This document shows, one piece after another, positions 52,551-63,214 of a DNA stretch of 64,000 nucleotides. How positions within the stretch are numbered: position 1 is the stretch's first letter; each line of letters starts with the position of its first letter. The stretch lies in assembly GCA_958296045.1 (NCBI GenBank), contig CATQHT010000002.1, positions 248,001 to 312,000 of the forward strand. The letters run 5' to 3'. The notes under the pieces are model-generated. The model had not been told where the DNA came from and did not search any database. It saw nothing but the letters and a program-made list of their open reading frames with translations. Source of the DNA: Rhodothermales bacterium. GTDB lineage: Bacteria; Bacteroidota; Rhodothermia; Rhodothermales; Bin80. The position numbers and the translations under genes were made by a program.

Positions 52551-55535
52551 TCAGCCCCCGTACCGCTCTTGGCGCATGCGAAAGGCCTCGGTGCTACCCT
52601 CCATAATCTCGTTGACCAGGTCCTTAATGTCAGAGCGATCGATGCTGCCCGCACCAAGCACAACCCCCCTTCGGTCCTTAGCGCCAAGTGCCACGATCAA
52701 TTCTGCGTCTCCATTCACGGGGATATTCGCATTGTGCGTGGCTATGATGATCTGGCGGGAGAACTTGCGGCGCCGTAGGAGGTCAACGATGACTGTGTAG
52801 ACGTACTGGTTGTCTAGATCGTCTTCTGGTTGATCAATAATGATGGGCTGAGTGCCAGCTGACAAGAGCAGACTCAGGATAGCCGTGCTCTTCTCACCGA
52901 CTGATCCAGTTTCGATGGTCTTGAATGATCCATCAACAGTGCGAACCTGCGTTCTGACAAGATCCTCTGGCAAGAAGCATTCCATGTCTGCAAGCCTGAT
53001 CCTTTCTCGTCTGGCAAGGGCGTTGTAGAAATTCTTGGAGAGGTAATTTGATCCCGCAAGCAGTGCGACCTGAGATTCGCTCTTATCAAGGGGTGCTCCG
53101 CGTTTGCTGGTGAGTTCAATGTCCTTTGAAAATGCCTCCGCTAGCTTCCAGATACGCCCCGGTATGTCTGTGTTTGAGCCAAAGGCATAGTCGCAGAGCA
53201 CCGACCAGTCGCGTTCATAGAGGCCCGCTCCCCCGAACCACTGTTCTCGCCGCGATTCGAAGTCGAACCGGTCTTGAAAGTCACAAATATCGACACGCAC
53301 ATCTGCGTCCATCTTTTTAAGTGCTTGGGCTATCTCCCGTCGGGCTTCCTGGCGCTGCCGATGCGTCGCTACGAGCTGTGTCTGGACCTCCATCACCTTA
53401 CTCCTGAGCCTCCGAAGCTCGTGGTCTGCTTGCTGAAGGGAAGCCTTCTCGCGTTCCAACTGCGCCCGGCGCTGCAAGAGTTTCTCATGCCCTCCGAATT
53501 CCCCGCCACGGCGCGTCATTTCTTGACGTAACCGTTGATACTCTGTTCGAGCCTGGTCGTATCCGGGCTGCCATTCCTTCTCTTGCTCGGCGAGAATGGT
53601 GTCCCCAAGCGCCACGATGGTGCGAGCTTGATCACGGATCGTGTTCGCGGCTGCACGGCGGGAGTCGCGGACGCGATCTGCCACAGAGCGAAGCCAAGTC
53701 TCTTCCAGCAATGAATTGGGAACCACGATGGCATGTGAATCGGGATCTCCTATCGCGATCGCCGCATCCTCGAGTTCGCTCGCCAACCGCTTTGTTTCTC
53801 GCTGCATCTCTTTGAGCCAGCGCAACTCACGTTCAAAAGCATCGAATCGTGCCAACACATCCCTTCGGCCTTCACTCTCCAAGTATGCGATTTTGTCGTT
53901 GATCGTCTGAAGCTCCGTCTCTACTGATGGCAATTTCGCGCGCTGCTCTGCGACCCTTGACCTCGCCGCCTGCAGTTGGGTAAGAGAATCCACAAGTGTT
54001 CGCCGACGGTTTTCGTTATCCCGTAGCCGATCGGTATCAATGAGTGCGTCCAACTCATTGCGCTGTGAGGCAGGGTCGCGGGCAATTTGCGCAATCTGCC
54101 GCTGCGAGAGGATGCGAGGCGCGATGAGGCTGCGAACATCTATGGGCGTGGTCTGCGCCTTAGGTTGTCCCGAATCATTGACGACATCGAGTCCAGATTG
54201 TGACCAGCGTATGCGATAGAGTCGTTCGCCTACAACGATGTCCACGGTGATTTTGTGATCTGGAAGCAGCGTGCCTTTTGTCAAACCAAAGTCTCGCTTG
54301 CGTTTAGCTGATAAAATGGATTGTACGGCTTCGCTCACAGAAGAAGGCTTGCCGTCAGGGAAATCGTCCCGATGAGCCCGATCGACAGCGCGACGCAGAT
54401 ACTCAACTACAGTGGATTTGCCAGTGCCGCGGCCACCGATAAGCGTGGTCAGGCAAGGGTTCAACGGGATTTCGATATCGTCAAAGAAATCCGTGCCCTT
54501 GATGTTGATCCGTTGCAATCGGGCAAAGTTGCAGACTGGGGGTCCATCAGACATCCTTCGCAGGCGCGATTCTGGATCGAGCAGCGCCATTCGGATACCT
54601 TCGACATCCGGCACCTCCATCTTGAGCCAGGAGTATCGCTTACCGATCTCCTCGTATGTTTTCGGGTCTGAGCTCTCGACCAGCGGCCAGTGCTTTTGCT
54701 TTCGATGCTGCACTTTCTTTCTCTCAGAAAGGCTATTCCAGTCGCTACCTCGCCGGGCGATGGCCCAACGTAAAATCAGCTCTTGAAGAGCCTGTGGCAG
54801 CCTTTCAAAGGGCCTCGCTGCCTCGAAGCCATTCCAATCCTTGCGCGCCACTGTCCACTCGCGCAAGTGGCCGCGCATTTCGCCCCAGATATCCGGCGCG
54901 CCAGTCATACACCCAGTACCAGTTTCCCTCCCAACGCCGCTATGATTAGCGATGTGTGCGGGAAGCAACACGAATTTCAAATTGCGGTCACCTGTGTCTG
55001 GACGGCAGAAGCTATAGAGGCGCCCGAGAAATGTCCCTACGGATGTCCCCGTGGCACGGGGTGTGTCATTTTCCGCATCGAACGGTTCTCGTTCCGCAAA
55101 AATATGGCGGATCGTGCCCTTGATGTCTTCGATACTTGTATCTGAGGCAAAAATGATAAGAAAATGGAGTGGACGTTCCCCGCCGACGCTTATCTCCACG
55201 CCAGGCAGAACGACGGGCATCTTAAGTCCTTCGTCGCGTGCTTGTTCGGCCAGATTATCGAAATGCGGCTTAAGCCGTTGATAGCCAGTAATGCTGTTGT
55301 GGTCGGTGAGCGCTACGATGTCTATACCGGCGCCATCAGCTGCGTCCCGGCAAGACTGAATAAACCGTTTGGCGATGCCAGCGAGACGTTGCGGCTTACC
55401 CCTGTTTGACGCTTGAACGGCTCCGCGACAGTCCTCGCTAAAGGACTTCTGTTTGTCGAATGGTGAATGAACGTGCAGATCGCACCTAAGCCAACGCGCG
55501 CCAAACTCAGGAGCATGTCCCTGTCGCACACTCAT
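52551..55535 (-). CDS. PHP-domain SMC-like ATPase (TrlF-like)
   Basis: 994 residues. The N-terminal PHP phosphoesterase has DLHVHSPFD, ALTDHNSITGY, PGVEISVGG and LLPAHIANHSG, so the metal-binding residues are kept. Next, at about 380, Walker A is LIGGRGTGKSTVVEYL; a long coiled-coil spans about 500-780; and the C-terminus has Walker B IIIDQPEDDLDNQYV and the switch ATHNANIPV. It fits the TrlF family of AAA-like ATPases. SMC-like ATPases fused to nucleases often sense phage DNA and trigger nucleic-acid cleavage; for this protein that is inference. It overlaps the helicase fragment by 4 bp. Confidence 0.85.
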   Translation of the reverse strand: MSVRQGHAPEFGARWLRCDLHVHSPFDKQKSFSEDCRGAVQASNRGKPQRLAGIAKRFIQSCRDAADGAGIDIVALTDHNSITGYQRLKPHFDNLAEQARDEGLKMPVVLPGVEISVGGERPLHFLIIFASDTSIEDIKGTIRHIFAEREPFDAENDTPRATGTSVGTFLGRLYSFCRPDTGDRNLKFVLLPAHIANHSGVGRETGTGCMTGAPDIWGEMRGHLREWTVARKDWNGFEAARPFERLPQALQELILRWAIARRGSDWNSLSERKKVQHRKQKHWPLVESSDPKTYEEIGKRYSWLKMEVPDVEGIRMALLDPESRLRRMSDGPPVCNFARLQRINIKGTDFFDDIEIPLNPCLTTLIGGRGTGKSTVVEYLRRAVDRAHRDDFPDGKPSSVSEAVQSILSAKRKRDFGLTKGTLLPDHKITVDIVVGERLYRIRWSQSGLDVVNDSGQPKAQTTPIDVRSLIAPRILSQRQIAQIARDPASQRNELDALIDTDRLRDNENRRRTLVDSLTQLQAARSRVAEQRAKLPSVETELQTINDKIAYLESEGRRDVLARFDAFERELRWLKEMQRETKRLASELEDAAIAIGDPDSHAIVVPNSLLEETWLRSVADRVRDSRRAAANTIRDQARTIVALGDTILAEQEKEWQPGYDQARTEYQRLRQEMTRRGGEFGGHEKLLQRRAQLEREKASLQQADHELRRLRSKVMEVQTQLVATHRQRQEARREIAQALKKMDADVRVDICDFQDRFDFESRREQWFGGAGLYERDWSVLCDYAFGSNTDIPGRIWKLAEAFSKDIELTSKRGAPLDKSESQVALLAGSNYLSKNFYNALARRERIRLADMECFLPEDLVRTQVRTVDGSFKTIETGSVGEKSTAILSLLLSAGTQPIIIDQPEDDLDNQYVYTVIVDLLRRRKFSRQIIIATHNANIPVNGDAELIVALGAKDRRGVVLGAGSIDRSDIKDLVNEIMEGSTEAFRMRQERYGG

Positions 55536-56929
55536 GCGGTCACCTCTAATCCCTTCTGTGCCCAGTCGCCCTCTTCCACTCTAAACGGTGTTTGCCGATA
55601 CTGCATCTCATTTTCCAGCTTCAAAATCGGGTTCTGAATGATATTGACGTGCGGCCGCTCATCTCTACTGCAGGTATTGACATACAGCCAAGCCCTGTCG
55701 CCAAGCTGGTGCAGCGTGTCCCTCTCGGGCCCCGTCAGAACAATGGCGCCGGACTGCGCGCGACTCTGGACCTCGATGATCCGTTTTTCGCCTCCTGGAC
55801 CCTCAGACCGAACATCATAACGCTCTCCGTCACGGCTCACGACAGTTGGCGACGCTTCTGAGATCGGAGCGATCATGGCCTCAGTCAAGACTTCGGGAAG
55901 GCTGGCAGATAGATTCAACATGAGATTCAGCTCCTTCATTCTTTTCGCCTTTTGAAGATGTAACTCCTCAATTCGCTGTCGAATGCGCCCACGCTCCTCA
56001 GCATCGTCATCGCCGATGAGATCAGCGCATTGAAGGTTATCCAGATGCCTTTGCAATTCAGGTGCAAGATTCCGGTACGCAGTGTTCAGATCCATGCGAT
56101 ACTGGTTGAGTTCTTCAGATAGTGCGTTCTTGATATCATGAAGCTGGCGCTCAATGATCTCGCCATAGGCAAATTCCTCTATATTCTCGGTGGATTTCTG
56201 TGCTATGTCGGGAATTGGTAAGCCTAACCCGGGGATGGTAAAGTTCAGAATGCAGGAGGGCGAGGTCGTCCGCGAGCCCTCGTGATTGCAAACGATGACA
56301 TCCAACCGCTCGTGAGCGGCATGCTTACGACGATCTTGACGCCATCGCAGCTGCCGATCTATCTCAATCATTGAGCTGACATGCCAGATACGCTGTGGCC
56401 TGGCGATATTGGGGTCCACGAGCTTGGTCCCTTTTGCGAAGGACAGGCACGCGTCGCCAATTGCCCACTCAATTTGAGCATCCAACAGAGGATGCCCCAG
56501 GCCCATCAGCCTTGTTCGGCTCGGGACATGAGCTTGGCTGGAGACGCTTACGAGCTGCTTATCCAACGCAAAGGGGTCGTTGTACCCCGCAGGCAGGGAC
56601 CATTGCCGCTTTTGAGCGAGCTCTCGAGCAGACTTGGGGGAATCTCCGATGCGAAAAACCGGGACGCGATTATTCGCACGGATGGTCCCGCTACATGCGG
56701 TCCACGCTCGCTCAATGAAGCGCTGTAAGAAAAGAGGCTGAATTCGGTGCTCATCTGATGCATCGTACAACTCACGGGCGGACCCTAAGTCGAGATCCGA
56801 GCTCAGCGCACCGTTCTGCTGCGAGTCTAAGAGCTGCTCTGCCTTTTCGTTCGATGCCGACATTAGTGCCTGCTTTGTCTCCCGCGAAATAGACAGGTCT
56901 TCTTTGAAATCAATAGCCTGCTCGATGAG
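55532..56929 (-). pseudogene. C-terminal part of a SNF2/DEAD-type helicase with DUF3883-like nuclease domain
   Basis: About 465 codons are open from a TGA at 56932-56930. The first part (DLDLGSARELYDASDEHRIQ) and the block LMGLGHPLLDAQIEWAIGD are typical of the region after the helicase motor. A coiled-coil follows. The end has VSRDGERYDVRSEGPGGEKR followed by IIEVQSRAQSGAIVLTGPER, the DUF3883 type of PD-(D/E)xK-like domain, with a Gln where EVKGR has Lys. The motor (about 700 residues) is missing; it is cut where the IS21 element begins. A start at ATG 56863 could still produce the C-terminal part as a protein. Confidence 0.75.
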
Positions 56930-57303
56930 TCAAACGAGGGGTGCTCCGGTCTATCCACTCTTCGATCGCATCGTTTACCCGGTTGGGCCCCATCTGTTCT
57001 GTATCAGTCCGAAAAATCCGGTAATTGGGGCAGATTTCGGCCGACTGGAAGCGCGTGCGTATTCCGCTTCAAATCGACCACCGATTCCACGGCAAATCGA
57101 CCAGTGGCTCCACGGCTAATCGACTACCTGAGCTGGCGCGCGCCGACCGGTGGTGGCGGGGTGTAGGAGGTCGGTTAACGGGCCTGCCAAATTGGCAGTC
57201 TGGCGGAGTTAGAAACGGGTTATTGTTGCCTGTCGCGGGTGATGGCGGCAGGTCAAGCGCAGGTGGTATCGTACCCTCTTTACTTACCAAAAGAGGGGTA
57301 CTT

Positions 57304-58866
57304 ATGCCAAACAAGAGGGTTGTTATGCGTGTTTTGTGGGACGTTCTGCGGTTGTCTGCGGAGTCTGATTTGAGCGTACGTGGTATCGGTCGTGCGCTGG
57401 GAATATCGCACAGCACGGTACTTGGTTACTTGCGTCGTGCTAAGGCAGCGGGTGTGCATTGGCCTTTGCCCGAGGGTATGCCGGAGGCCAAGTTGAAGGC
57501 ATTGCTTTATGGTCCGCCGGAGGTTGCCAAGGAGACGCGTCCGTTGCCGGACTGGTCCGAGGTGGAGCGTAAGATGCAGGTCAAGGGGTTCACGCGGCGC
57601 CTGATGTGGGAGCGGTACAGGCGGGACCACAGCGATGGTTACGGCTACAGCAAGTTCTGCGCTCTTTACTCTGCCTGGAAGAAGGAATTTGGCCAGGTGA
57701 CGGTTCCGATGGATCATCCTGCGGGTCATTCGGCCTTCGTGGACTATGCAGGCATGCGCCTGGAGGCGATAGACCAGCTTACGCGTAAGCGGCGTCGGGT
57801 GGAGACCTTTGTTGGTGTGCTGGGATTCTCCAATTATCTCTACGTTGAGGCGACGTGGACGCAGCGTCTTGGGGACTGGCTGGGCTCGCATCGTCGCATG
57901 TTCGAGTATTTCGGGGCGGTGCCTTGCTATGTGGTCTGTGACAATTTGAAGAGTGGCGTGCGCAAGGCCCACCGATACGATCCGGAGATCAATCCGTCGT
58001 ATCAGGACCTTGCGATGCACTACAAGACCGTGGTTGTGCCTACGCGTCCCGGGAAGCCCAGGGACAAGGCCAAGGTCGAGCAAGCCGTGTTGCATGCAGA
58101 GAGGCGCATTCTGGCTCCGTTAAGCGATAAGCGTTTCATCGGTCTAGCGCACGTGAACCGGCACATTCGTGTCCATCTGAAGGAGCTTAACGAGCGGCCT
58201 TTTCAGAAGCTGGAAGGCAGTCGTAAGAGCTGGTTTGACACGTGGGAGCGATCAGCGATGAAGCCCTTGCCGGCGGAGCCGTACGAGCACGCGGAGTGGC
58301 GCAAAGCCAAGGTGCACAGAGATGCGCACATCGAGGTGCGCTGGCACCGTTATAGCGTTCCTTATCGATATGTAGGGCGTTCGGTACAGGTTCGCCTTAC
58401 AGATACCACCCTTGAGGTATTTTTTGACGACAAACGGGTGGCGACGCACCCGCGTAGCCACCAGAAAGGGGTCACCACCAAGGATGAACACATGCCGGAC
58501 GCCCAACGCCAAATGAACGATATGAGCCGCTTCGTAACCGAGGCAGAACGCATCGGGCCGGACACACACAATATCGTGCGGCAGATCATCGATGCTGAGC
58601 GGCACCCGCTGATTCGTTACCGCACGCTCATGGGCCTGCTCCGCTTGGCTCGCATCTACGGTAAGAGCCGCATGGAAAACGCGTGTACGCGGGCAATCGC
58701 TATCGGCACCCGCTCGTACAGGAGCATCGCGTCCATCCTGAAGAATGGACTCGACAAGCATCCGCTGGACTCGGAGTCTCCGCCTCCCATAGACCATGAC
58801 AACATCCGGGGCCCAAGCTATTACGACACCAAATCGGATTCTCCTCACCAAACCTCGAAGGACTGA
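57304..58866 (+). CDS. istA: IS21-family transposase IstA
   Basis: 520 residues from ATG 57304; the frame is open to 57025, but those codons cover the repeats of the left end. N-terminal HTH (DLSVRGIGRALGISHSTVLG), then an integrase-type rve domain with AFVDYAGMRLEAI (Asp), YVVCDNLKSGVRKA (Asp) and GKPRDKAKVEQAVLHAERRI (Glu). The C-terminal beta domain has HRYSVPYRYVGRSVQVRLT. It starts transposition together with IstB. The stop shares bases with the istB start (ATGATG-type overlap). Confidence 0.93.
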   Translation: MPNKRVVMRVLWDVLRLSAESDLSVRGIGRALGISHSTVLGYLRRAKAAGVHWPLPEGMPEAKLKALLYGPPEVAKETRPLPDWSEVERKMQVKGFTRRLMWERYRRDHSDGYGYSKFCALYSAWKKEFGQVTVPMDHPAGHSAFVDYAGMRLEAIDQLTRKRRRVETFVGVLGFSNYLYVEATWTQRLGDWLGSHRRMFEYFGAVPCYVVCDNLKSGVRKAHRYDPEINPSYQDLAMHYKTVVVPTRPGKPRDKAKVEQAVLHAERRILAPLSDKRFIGLAHVNRHIRVHLKELNERPFQKLEGSRKSWFDTWERSAMKPLPAEPYEHAEWRKAKVHRDAHIEVRWHRYSVPYRYVGRSVQVRLTDTTLEVFFDDKRVATHPRSHQKGVTTKDEHMPDAQRQMNDMSRFVTEAERIGPDTHNIVRQIIDAERHPLIRYRTLMGLLRLARIYGKSRMENACTRAIAIGTRSYRSIASILKNGLDKHPLDSESPPPIDHDNIRGPSYYDTKSDSPHQTSKD

Positions 58867-59645
58867 TGCTCCTACACCCTACCCTTGACAAGCTCGAGCA
58901 GATGCGTCTGCATGGCATGGCGCGCGCGCTGCGTGATCAGCTTACCCAACCGGAAATGGAGCAGCTCCCGTTCATGGACCGCCTGGGCCTATTGGTTGAC
59001 CACGAGGAGATCGTGCGATACAACAATCGCCTGCGGTCGCGCCTACGCCGCGCCCGGTTACGCCAGGAGGCCTCCATGGCCGATCTGGACTATCGTCGCG
59101 GTCGCAATCTGGATCGGCGCCTGATGGCCTCGCTTTCCACCTGCGACTGGGTGCGCAAACATCACAATGTGATCATTACCGGACCCACCGGTGTCGGCAA
59201 GAGCTTCGTGGCGTGCGCGCTGGCGCATAAAGCCTGCATGGAGGGGTTCACCGTACGCTACCACCGACTGCATCGTCTTCTGGAAGATCTGCAACTCGCG
59301 CACGGGGACGGACGCTTCCTGAAACTGCTGAAGCAGTTGAAGCGCTTCCACCTCCTGGTTCTCGATGACTGGGGGTTGTCGCGAATCAGTGCGCTGCACC
59401 AGCGGGATCTGCTTGAGCTCATCGATGATCGGTATCAGAAGGGATCCATCGTCGTTACCAGTCAGATGCCTGTGAGTGTGTGGCACGAAGGCATGGAAGA
59501 CCCAACACTCGCTGATGCTATCCTGGATCGCCTCATTCACAATGCACACCACATCGCGCTGAAGGGAGAGTCCATGAGACAGCGTCTGCCACAATGGCAG
59601 AACCTTCCAGAGAAGATAAGCGTAACTGAAGCCAGACAGCCGTGA
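58866..59645 (+). CDS. istB: IS21-family helper ATPase IstB
   Basis: 259 residues, DnaC-like AAA+ ATPase that selects target sites and stimulates IstA. Walker A is ITGPTGVGKSFVACAL; Walker B is LLVLDDWGLSRIS; the arginine region DAILDRLIHNAHHIALKGES is also typical. ATG 58866 overlaps the istA TGA. Apparently intact. Confidence 0.94.
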   Translation: MLLHPTLDKLEQMRLHGMARALRDQLTQPEMEQLPFMDRLGLLVDHEEIVRYNNRLRSRLRRARLRQEASMADLDYRRGRNLDRRLMASLSTCDWVRKHHNVIITGPTGVGKSFVACALAHKACMEGFTVRYHRLHRLLEDLQLAHGDGRFLKLLKQLKRFHLLVLDDWGLSRISALHQRDLLELIDDRYQKGSIVVTSQMPVSVWHEGMEDPTLADAILDRLIHNAHHIALKGESMRQRLPQWQNLPEKISVTEARQP

Positions 59646-59908
59646 AAATGGTACCCAGAACAGTCACGATGCAGCGCTATCCAGCGCGGACTCAGCACGC
59701 CGAATCAGGTGGTCGATTAACCGTGGAATCGGTGGTCGCCATACCGTGGAACGAGTGGTTTTTTTCCGTGGAATATGCAGCGCGCCGAGGATTATTTTGA
59801 GCCGTTGTATTTGGCTCCAGGCCGCGGAATGCAAGGTGATGCGGACGCTTGAGCGGCGCACCTTGCTGGGTTTGTTGGGCGAGGGCTACCCGGTAATCAC
59901 TCAAGTAG

Positions 59909-60176
59909 CTTAACAACGAGCCCTCAAGGTGCATAGGGCGGGCAGATCTTGGCCCTTAGCCACGCGGTTACCCGACAAGAAAAGCATAGCCCTCGTAGCG
60001 GGAGGCCTGAGCTTCACGCTGGAGGTGAAGGTTACGCTGTTCTTAGTGGTAGATGCGAAGGGTCAAGGCCATTCGCGTAGCGAGCGTGAGTTAAGGGTGT
60101 ATGCGCCGACCGCGACGGGCGCGTGTACCCCCCTCGCTTTGCGGGCATGCACCTTGCGGAGCGTGCGGTGAGCGAA
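59909..60176 (+). repeat. Dispersed repeat, second copy (probable group II intron 5' region)
   Basis: Close match to 16182-16449 in the opposite orientation. It sits between the IS21 right end and the DruA-IS4 element; no domain V/VI or maturase follows here, so it is a truncated 5' piece if the intron reading is right. Confidence 0.5.
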
Positions 60177-60207
60177 ACCGATGAGATTGCCGAGCCTACG
60201 CCATGCG

Positions 60208-62500
60208 CTATGGTGGCGGGCGCTCCACAAGGTCGTATATCCTGAGTTCTTCGTAGGCTATGGCGCGCATCTGCAGACTTGCGTACCCACGCCACATGAT
60301 TTCGTGCCCAGGCGGTGGGTCGTGCTTTCGGTTCATGTAGCCGCCCATCATCGCCATCAACATAATTCCCGAGGTGAGGTCCTTAAGTTCGGGAAGGTCG
60401 TAATTGCGGGCATAGACCCGCAACATATGCATCTCCGCGTCCGTGAAAATCACTGCCGCGTCCATGTTGGTAGTCACACGCCCCAACAGCGTCATGAGCA
60501 TGATCCGCCAGGACGTGACGATATGCAGCGTTATTGCTCGGTGCAGGTTCTCTGCCTGCTGCATGCGCAGCTTTTCGACGCGGCAACCCGTCTTGAGTAC
60601 CCGAAAGGTGTCCTCCACGCGCCAGCGCAGGGTGTAGTATTCAAGTATCTGTTCTGCCTCCTGTAGTGAGGTAACCTCCACGATGGTTAGCAGAAACCAC
60701 TCAATCCGATCTGCACCTTTGGGCGGTGCTATCTCACGAACGTGGACCGCGGAGACCTTCACGGGATCTTCGGCAGACCCGCCTATTGCTGGCAGCATCA
60801 CTTGGCGAAAACGCACCTCCATGCGTGCATTACGCTTCGGACGGCCCTTGTGTGTGATCCGACCAGACTTCGCCCGAAGACTCAGACGCTCTACCAAGAG
60901 CTCCAGCACACCGGCAGCACGTCCACGGCGCATGGCTTTAAACAGGCGATCATGGTCCTTACCCAGATTCCGATCGTGTTTGGCCCGAATCAGCACATCG
61001 GTCCGCTTCAAAGTGCGCTGCGCCGCAAAGATCTCGAATGCATCCGCTTCCCGGTCCATCACGCTAAGCACGCGCGTCTTGCGCGGCAGCGTCTGTGCAG
61101 CCTCATCTATGTCGCGAAGCCCATCAATCCATTGATGCGTCGTGGTTTGCCCTTCCTTTTTTTCTGTACGAACACCGTAATACTCCCAAGGGCAATCCCT
61201 CGTCGTTCAACGCCAGGGTCGCGTGCAGATGTACGCCGCGCGCCTGTGCCGTGGTCTGGTTACTACCGATTAATTCCAATCCGTCGCACTGCGGACGTGT
61301 GCTGTAACTAATGTCTGTACCATCCTGCACGCACAGCACCGTTTTCTGGGTGCGCATCCGCTCAATGGTCCGCTGCCGGTGCGGCGCCAGTATCTTCGCA
61401 GGTGTGATGCCGAACCTATCGGCCTTCTCGATGAATCGCCAATATCCCCTTACAGCAGCTAAGTCTCGGTTAGGAACCGTGGTTACGGGCTTTCCCATCG
61501 TTTTTGCTATTAGTGCCGCGCTCTTTACCAGACGGGCAGTGCGCCGAATATGGCCCAACGCTGCACCGCCAAATTCCTGCTCCGCCCAAGAGTCGCTTGC
61601 CAGCCCAGCGCCCACCTCCAGCCGGGGTCGCAATGCCACCTGCGGTACGCCCAGCCGATCGCGCCACGCAGGATCCAGCTCATAGGCGAATACCTTCTTC
61701 CGTGAACGCTTTCCCACGCCGCTCGGTGCATGCCGACCGCGCCCCTGGGTGAGACCTAGGTATTGGAAGCCTGCTGCCTTGAAACACGTACCCTCGTAAC
61801 GCGGACACACAAAGGTTTCTACCACGTAAGGTACATACATATACCGGGCCATGAAGTCGGAGGACAATCGCCGAAACACGCGACCCAGCACGAAGCTCGC
61901 CAGATTCTTGCACCGAACACTTGGACGAATCAGAAAACGACTCAGGTTCACTATGCGCTTAAGATGGCCGCTGCGCTGCTCATGACTCCAGGCCATCCAC
62001 CGGTCCCGCGCCTTGAGATAAAGCGCAGCGGCAGAGAATCCGACCGCCCCCAGATAACCGTGGGCGCTCTTAATTAGGTAGCGCATTTGTGCTCCCGCAA
62101 AGGTGGTCACCCCCCGCGGATGCTCTTCGTCCATGAGCGTATTCCAGATGGCGCGATCTTGTGCGCTGTCTACTCGGACGATCTCGAAATCCTCGATCTC
62201 GCGCACATCAGCCGGAACGTCCACCGCCTCCGGTACCGGTTTACCCAATAGCCGTGGCTTGGCGATTCGAAGCTTCACCTGTGGAGGGGGTAAAGCAATC
62301 TGCTCTTCAGAATGCAGCACCCTAAGGGCCTTCATGCAGCCCGCCAGCCGCTTCTCGCCATGTGCATCGACCAAGCGGAATTGCTCGCACACCATACCCG
62401 CGAGCGCACGCCGACTCTTGTCACGATGCGCCGCTACCGTAGCTGACACCTCCAGCACGGCACTGCGAAGCGTTTCCAAGATCCCGAGAGGCCCCTGCAT
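60208..62500 (-). CDS. DruA(DUF4338)-IS4 (Tn5-like) fusion transposase with frame break at an A7 run
   Basis: First part, 62500-61124: a helical N-terminal region, then the DUF4338/DruA core (GAQMRYLIKSAHGYLGAVGF, VNLSRFLIRPSVRCKNLASF, YVPYVVETFVCPRYEGTCF), then the Tn5-type DNA-binding domain (SWAEQEFGGAALGHIRRTAR) and the first DDE Asp region VLCVQDGTDISY. Second part, 61136-60208: VMDREADAFEIFAAQR (second Asp) and YYTLRWRVEDTFRVLKTGCR (Glu). The two meet at seven A residues (61163-61157 minus); six A would join them in frame as SYRKKEGQTTTHQWIDGL. So this is either a mutated gene or one expressed by slippage. DUF4338 is also the DruA component of Druantia; here it is part of a transposase. 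Confidence 0.8.
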
Positions 62501-63214
62501 GCCCGTAAGGTAACGGACACAAACGTGGTTGTTAAGTCGAATATTAGACCAACGGGAAGTCCTAGGCCAACTGATCAAATGCCTCCAGAATGAGTCGCTT
62601 CGTTCGAAACTCGCCGAATTCCTCTAACTCATTGCGCTTCAGCGTTGGAAACGATACGCTAGGCGGTGCAGGATCAAGCATCCATTCTATTTCTGTCCGT
62701 TCGAGTCCGTACATGTGGGCGTAAATCGCATCAAGCTCGGACTTGAGCATGAGTCGCCGCTCTGCGCTCCACTCGAATGGTGGTCCACCGTATCCCAGAT
62801 CTCTAGCGAATGGTTCCAAGTCGTACGCCGTGAAGATGAGCTCTAAGACCCGCGGCATGATCAGTTCCACGTATGTTAATGAACCTGGAAGATGCCAACG
62901 GAGATATTCTTGGGGCGGCAGGACCGGCAGCTGCTTTATGATGAAGTGGCCCATATCCGTGCCACCGATAGACATGCGAGCCGCCCAGTCGAACGGTATG
63001 GTATTCATGTTCGCGGCCAGAAGGCTTTGCGCCAATGCATTCTGAGACTGTCGAGTCGCGCTGGACTGTGGGGAGTCTGTGCTTGCACGCAGCAGATGCA
63101 CGTGGGATATAGAAAACAGAGGCGCTTTGTCGTTCACGGCTGCAATCATCAGCAAGGATAGAATTGTTGTTCGCTGATTTGTTGCGTTAGTGGTTTTTCG
63201 GAACGCCGTGATCC

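Larger units (their letters stand above)
57020..59790 (+). mobile_element. IS21-family insertion sequence
   Basis: Contains istA and istB. Both ends hold several copies of a short repeat: at the left TCGACCACCGATTCCACGG and TCGACCAGTGGCTCCACGG (57076-57115), at the right the inverse, GTGGAATCGGTGGTCG and others (59710-59780). GCGCG-TGC-TATTCC lies further out on both sides, so the tips are near 57050 and 59785. Exact tips and target duplication are not certain. Confidence 0.8.

Noticed and set aside
60208-62578. Druantia defence system from the DruA hit
   Set aside because: No DruB-E genes are present and DruA is fused to an IS4-type transposase.
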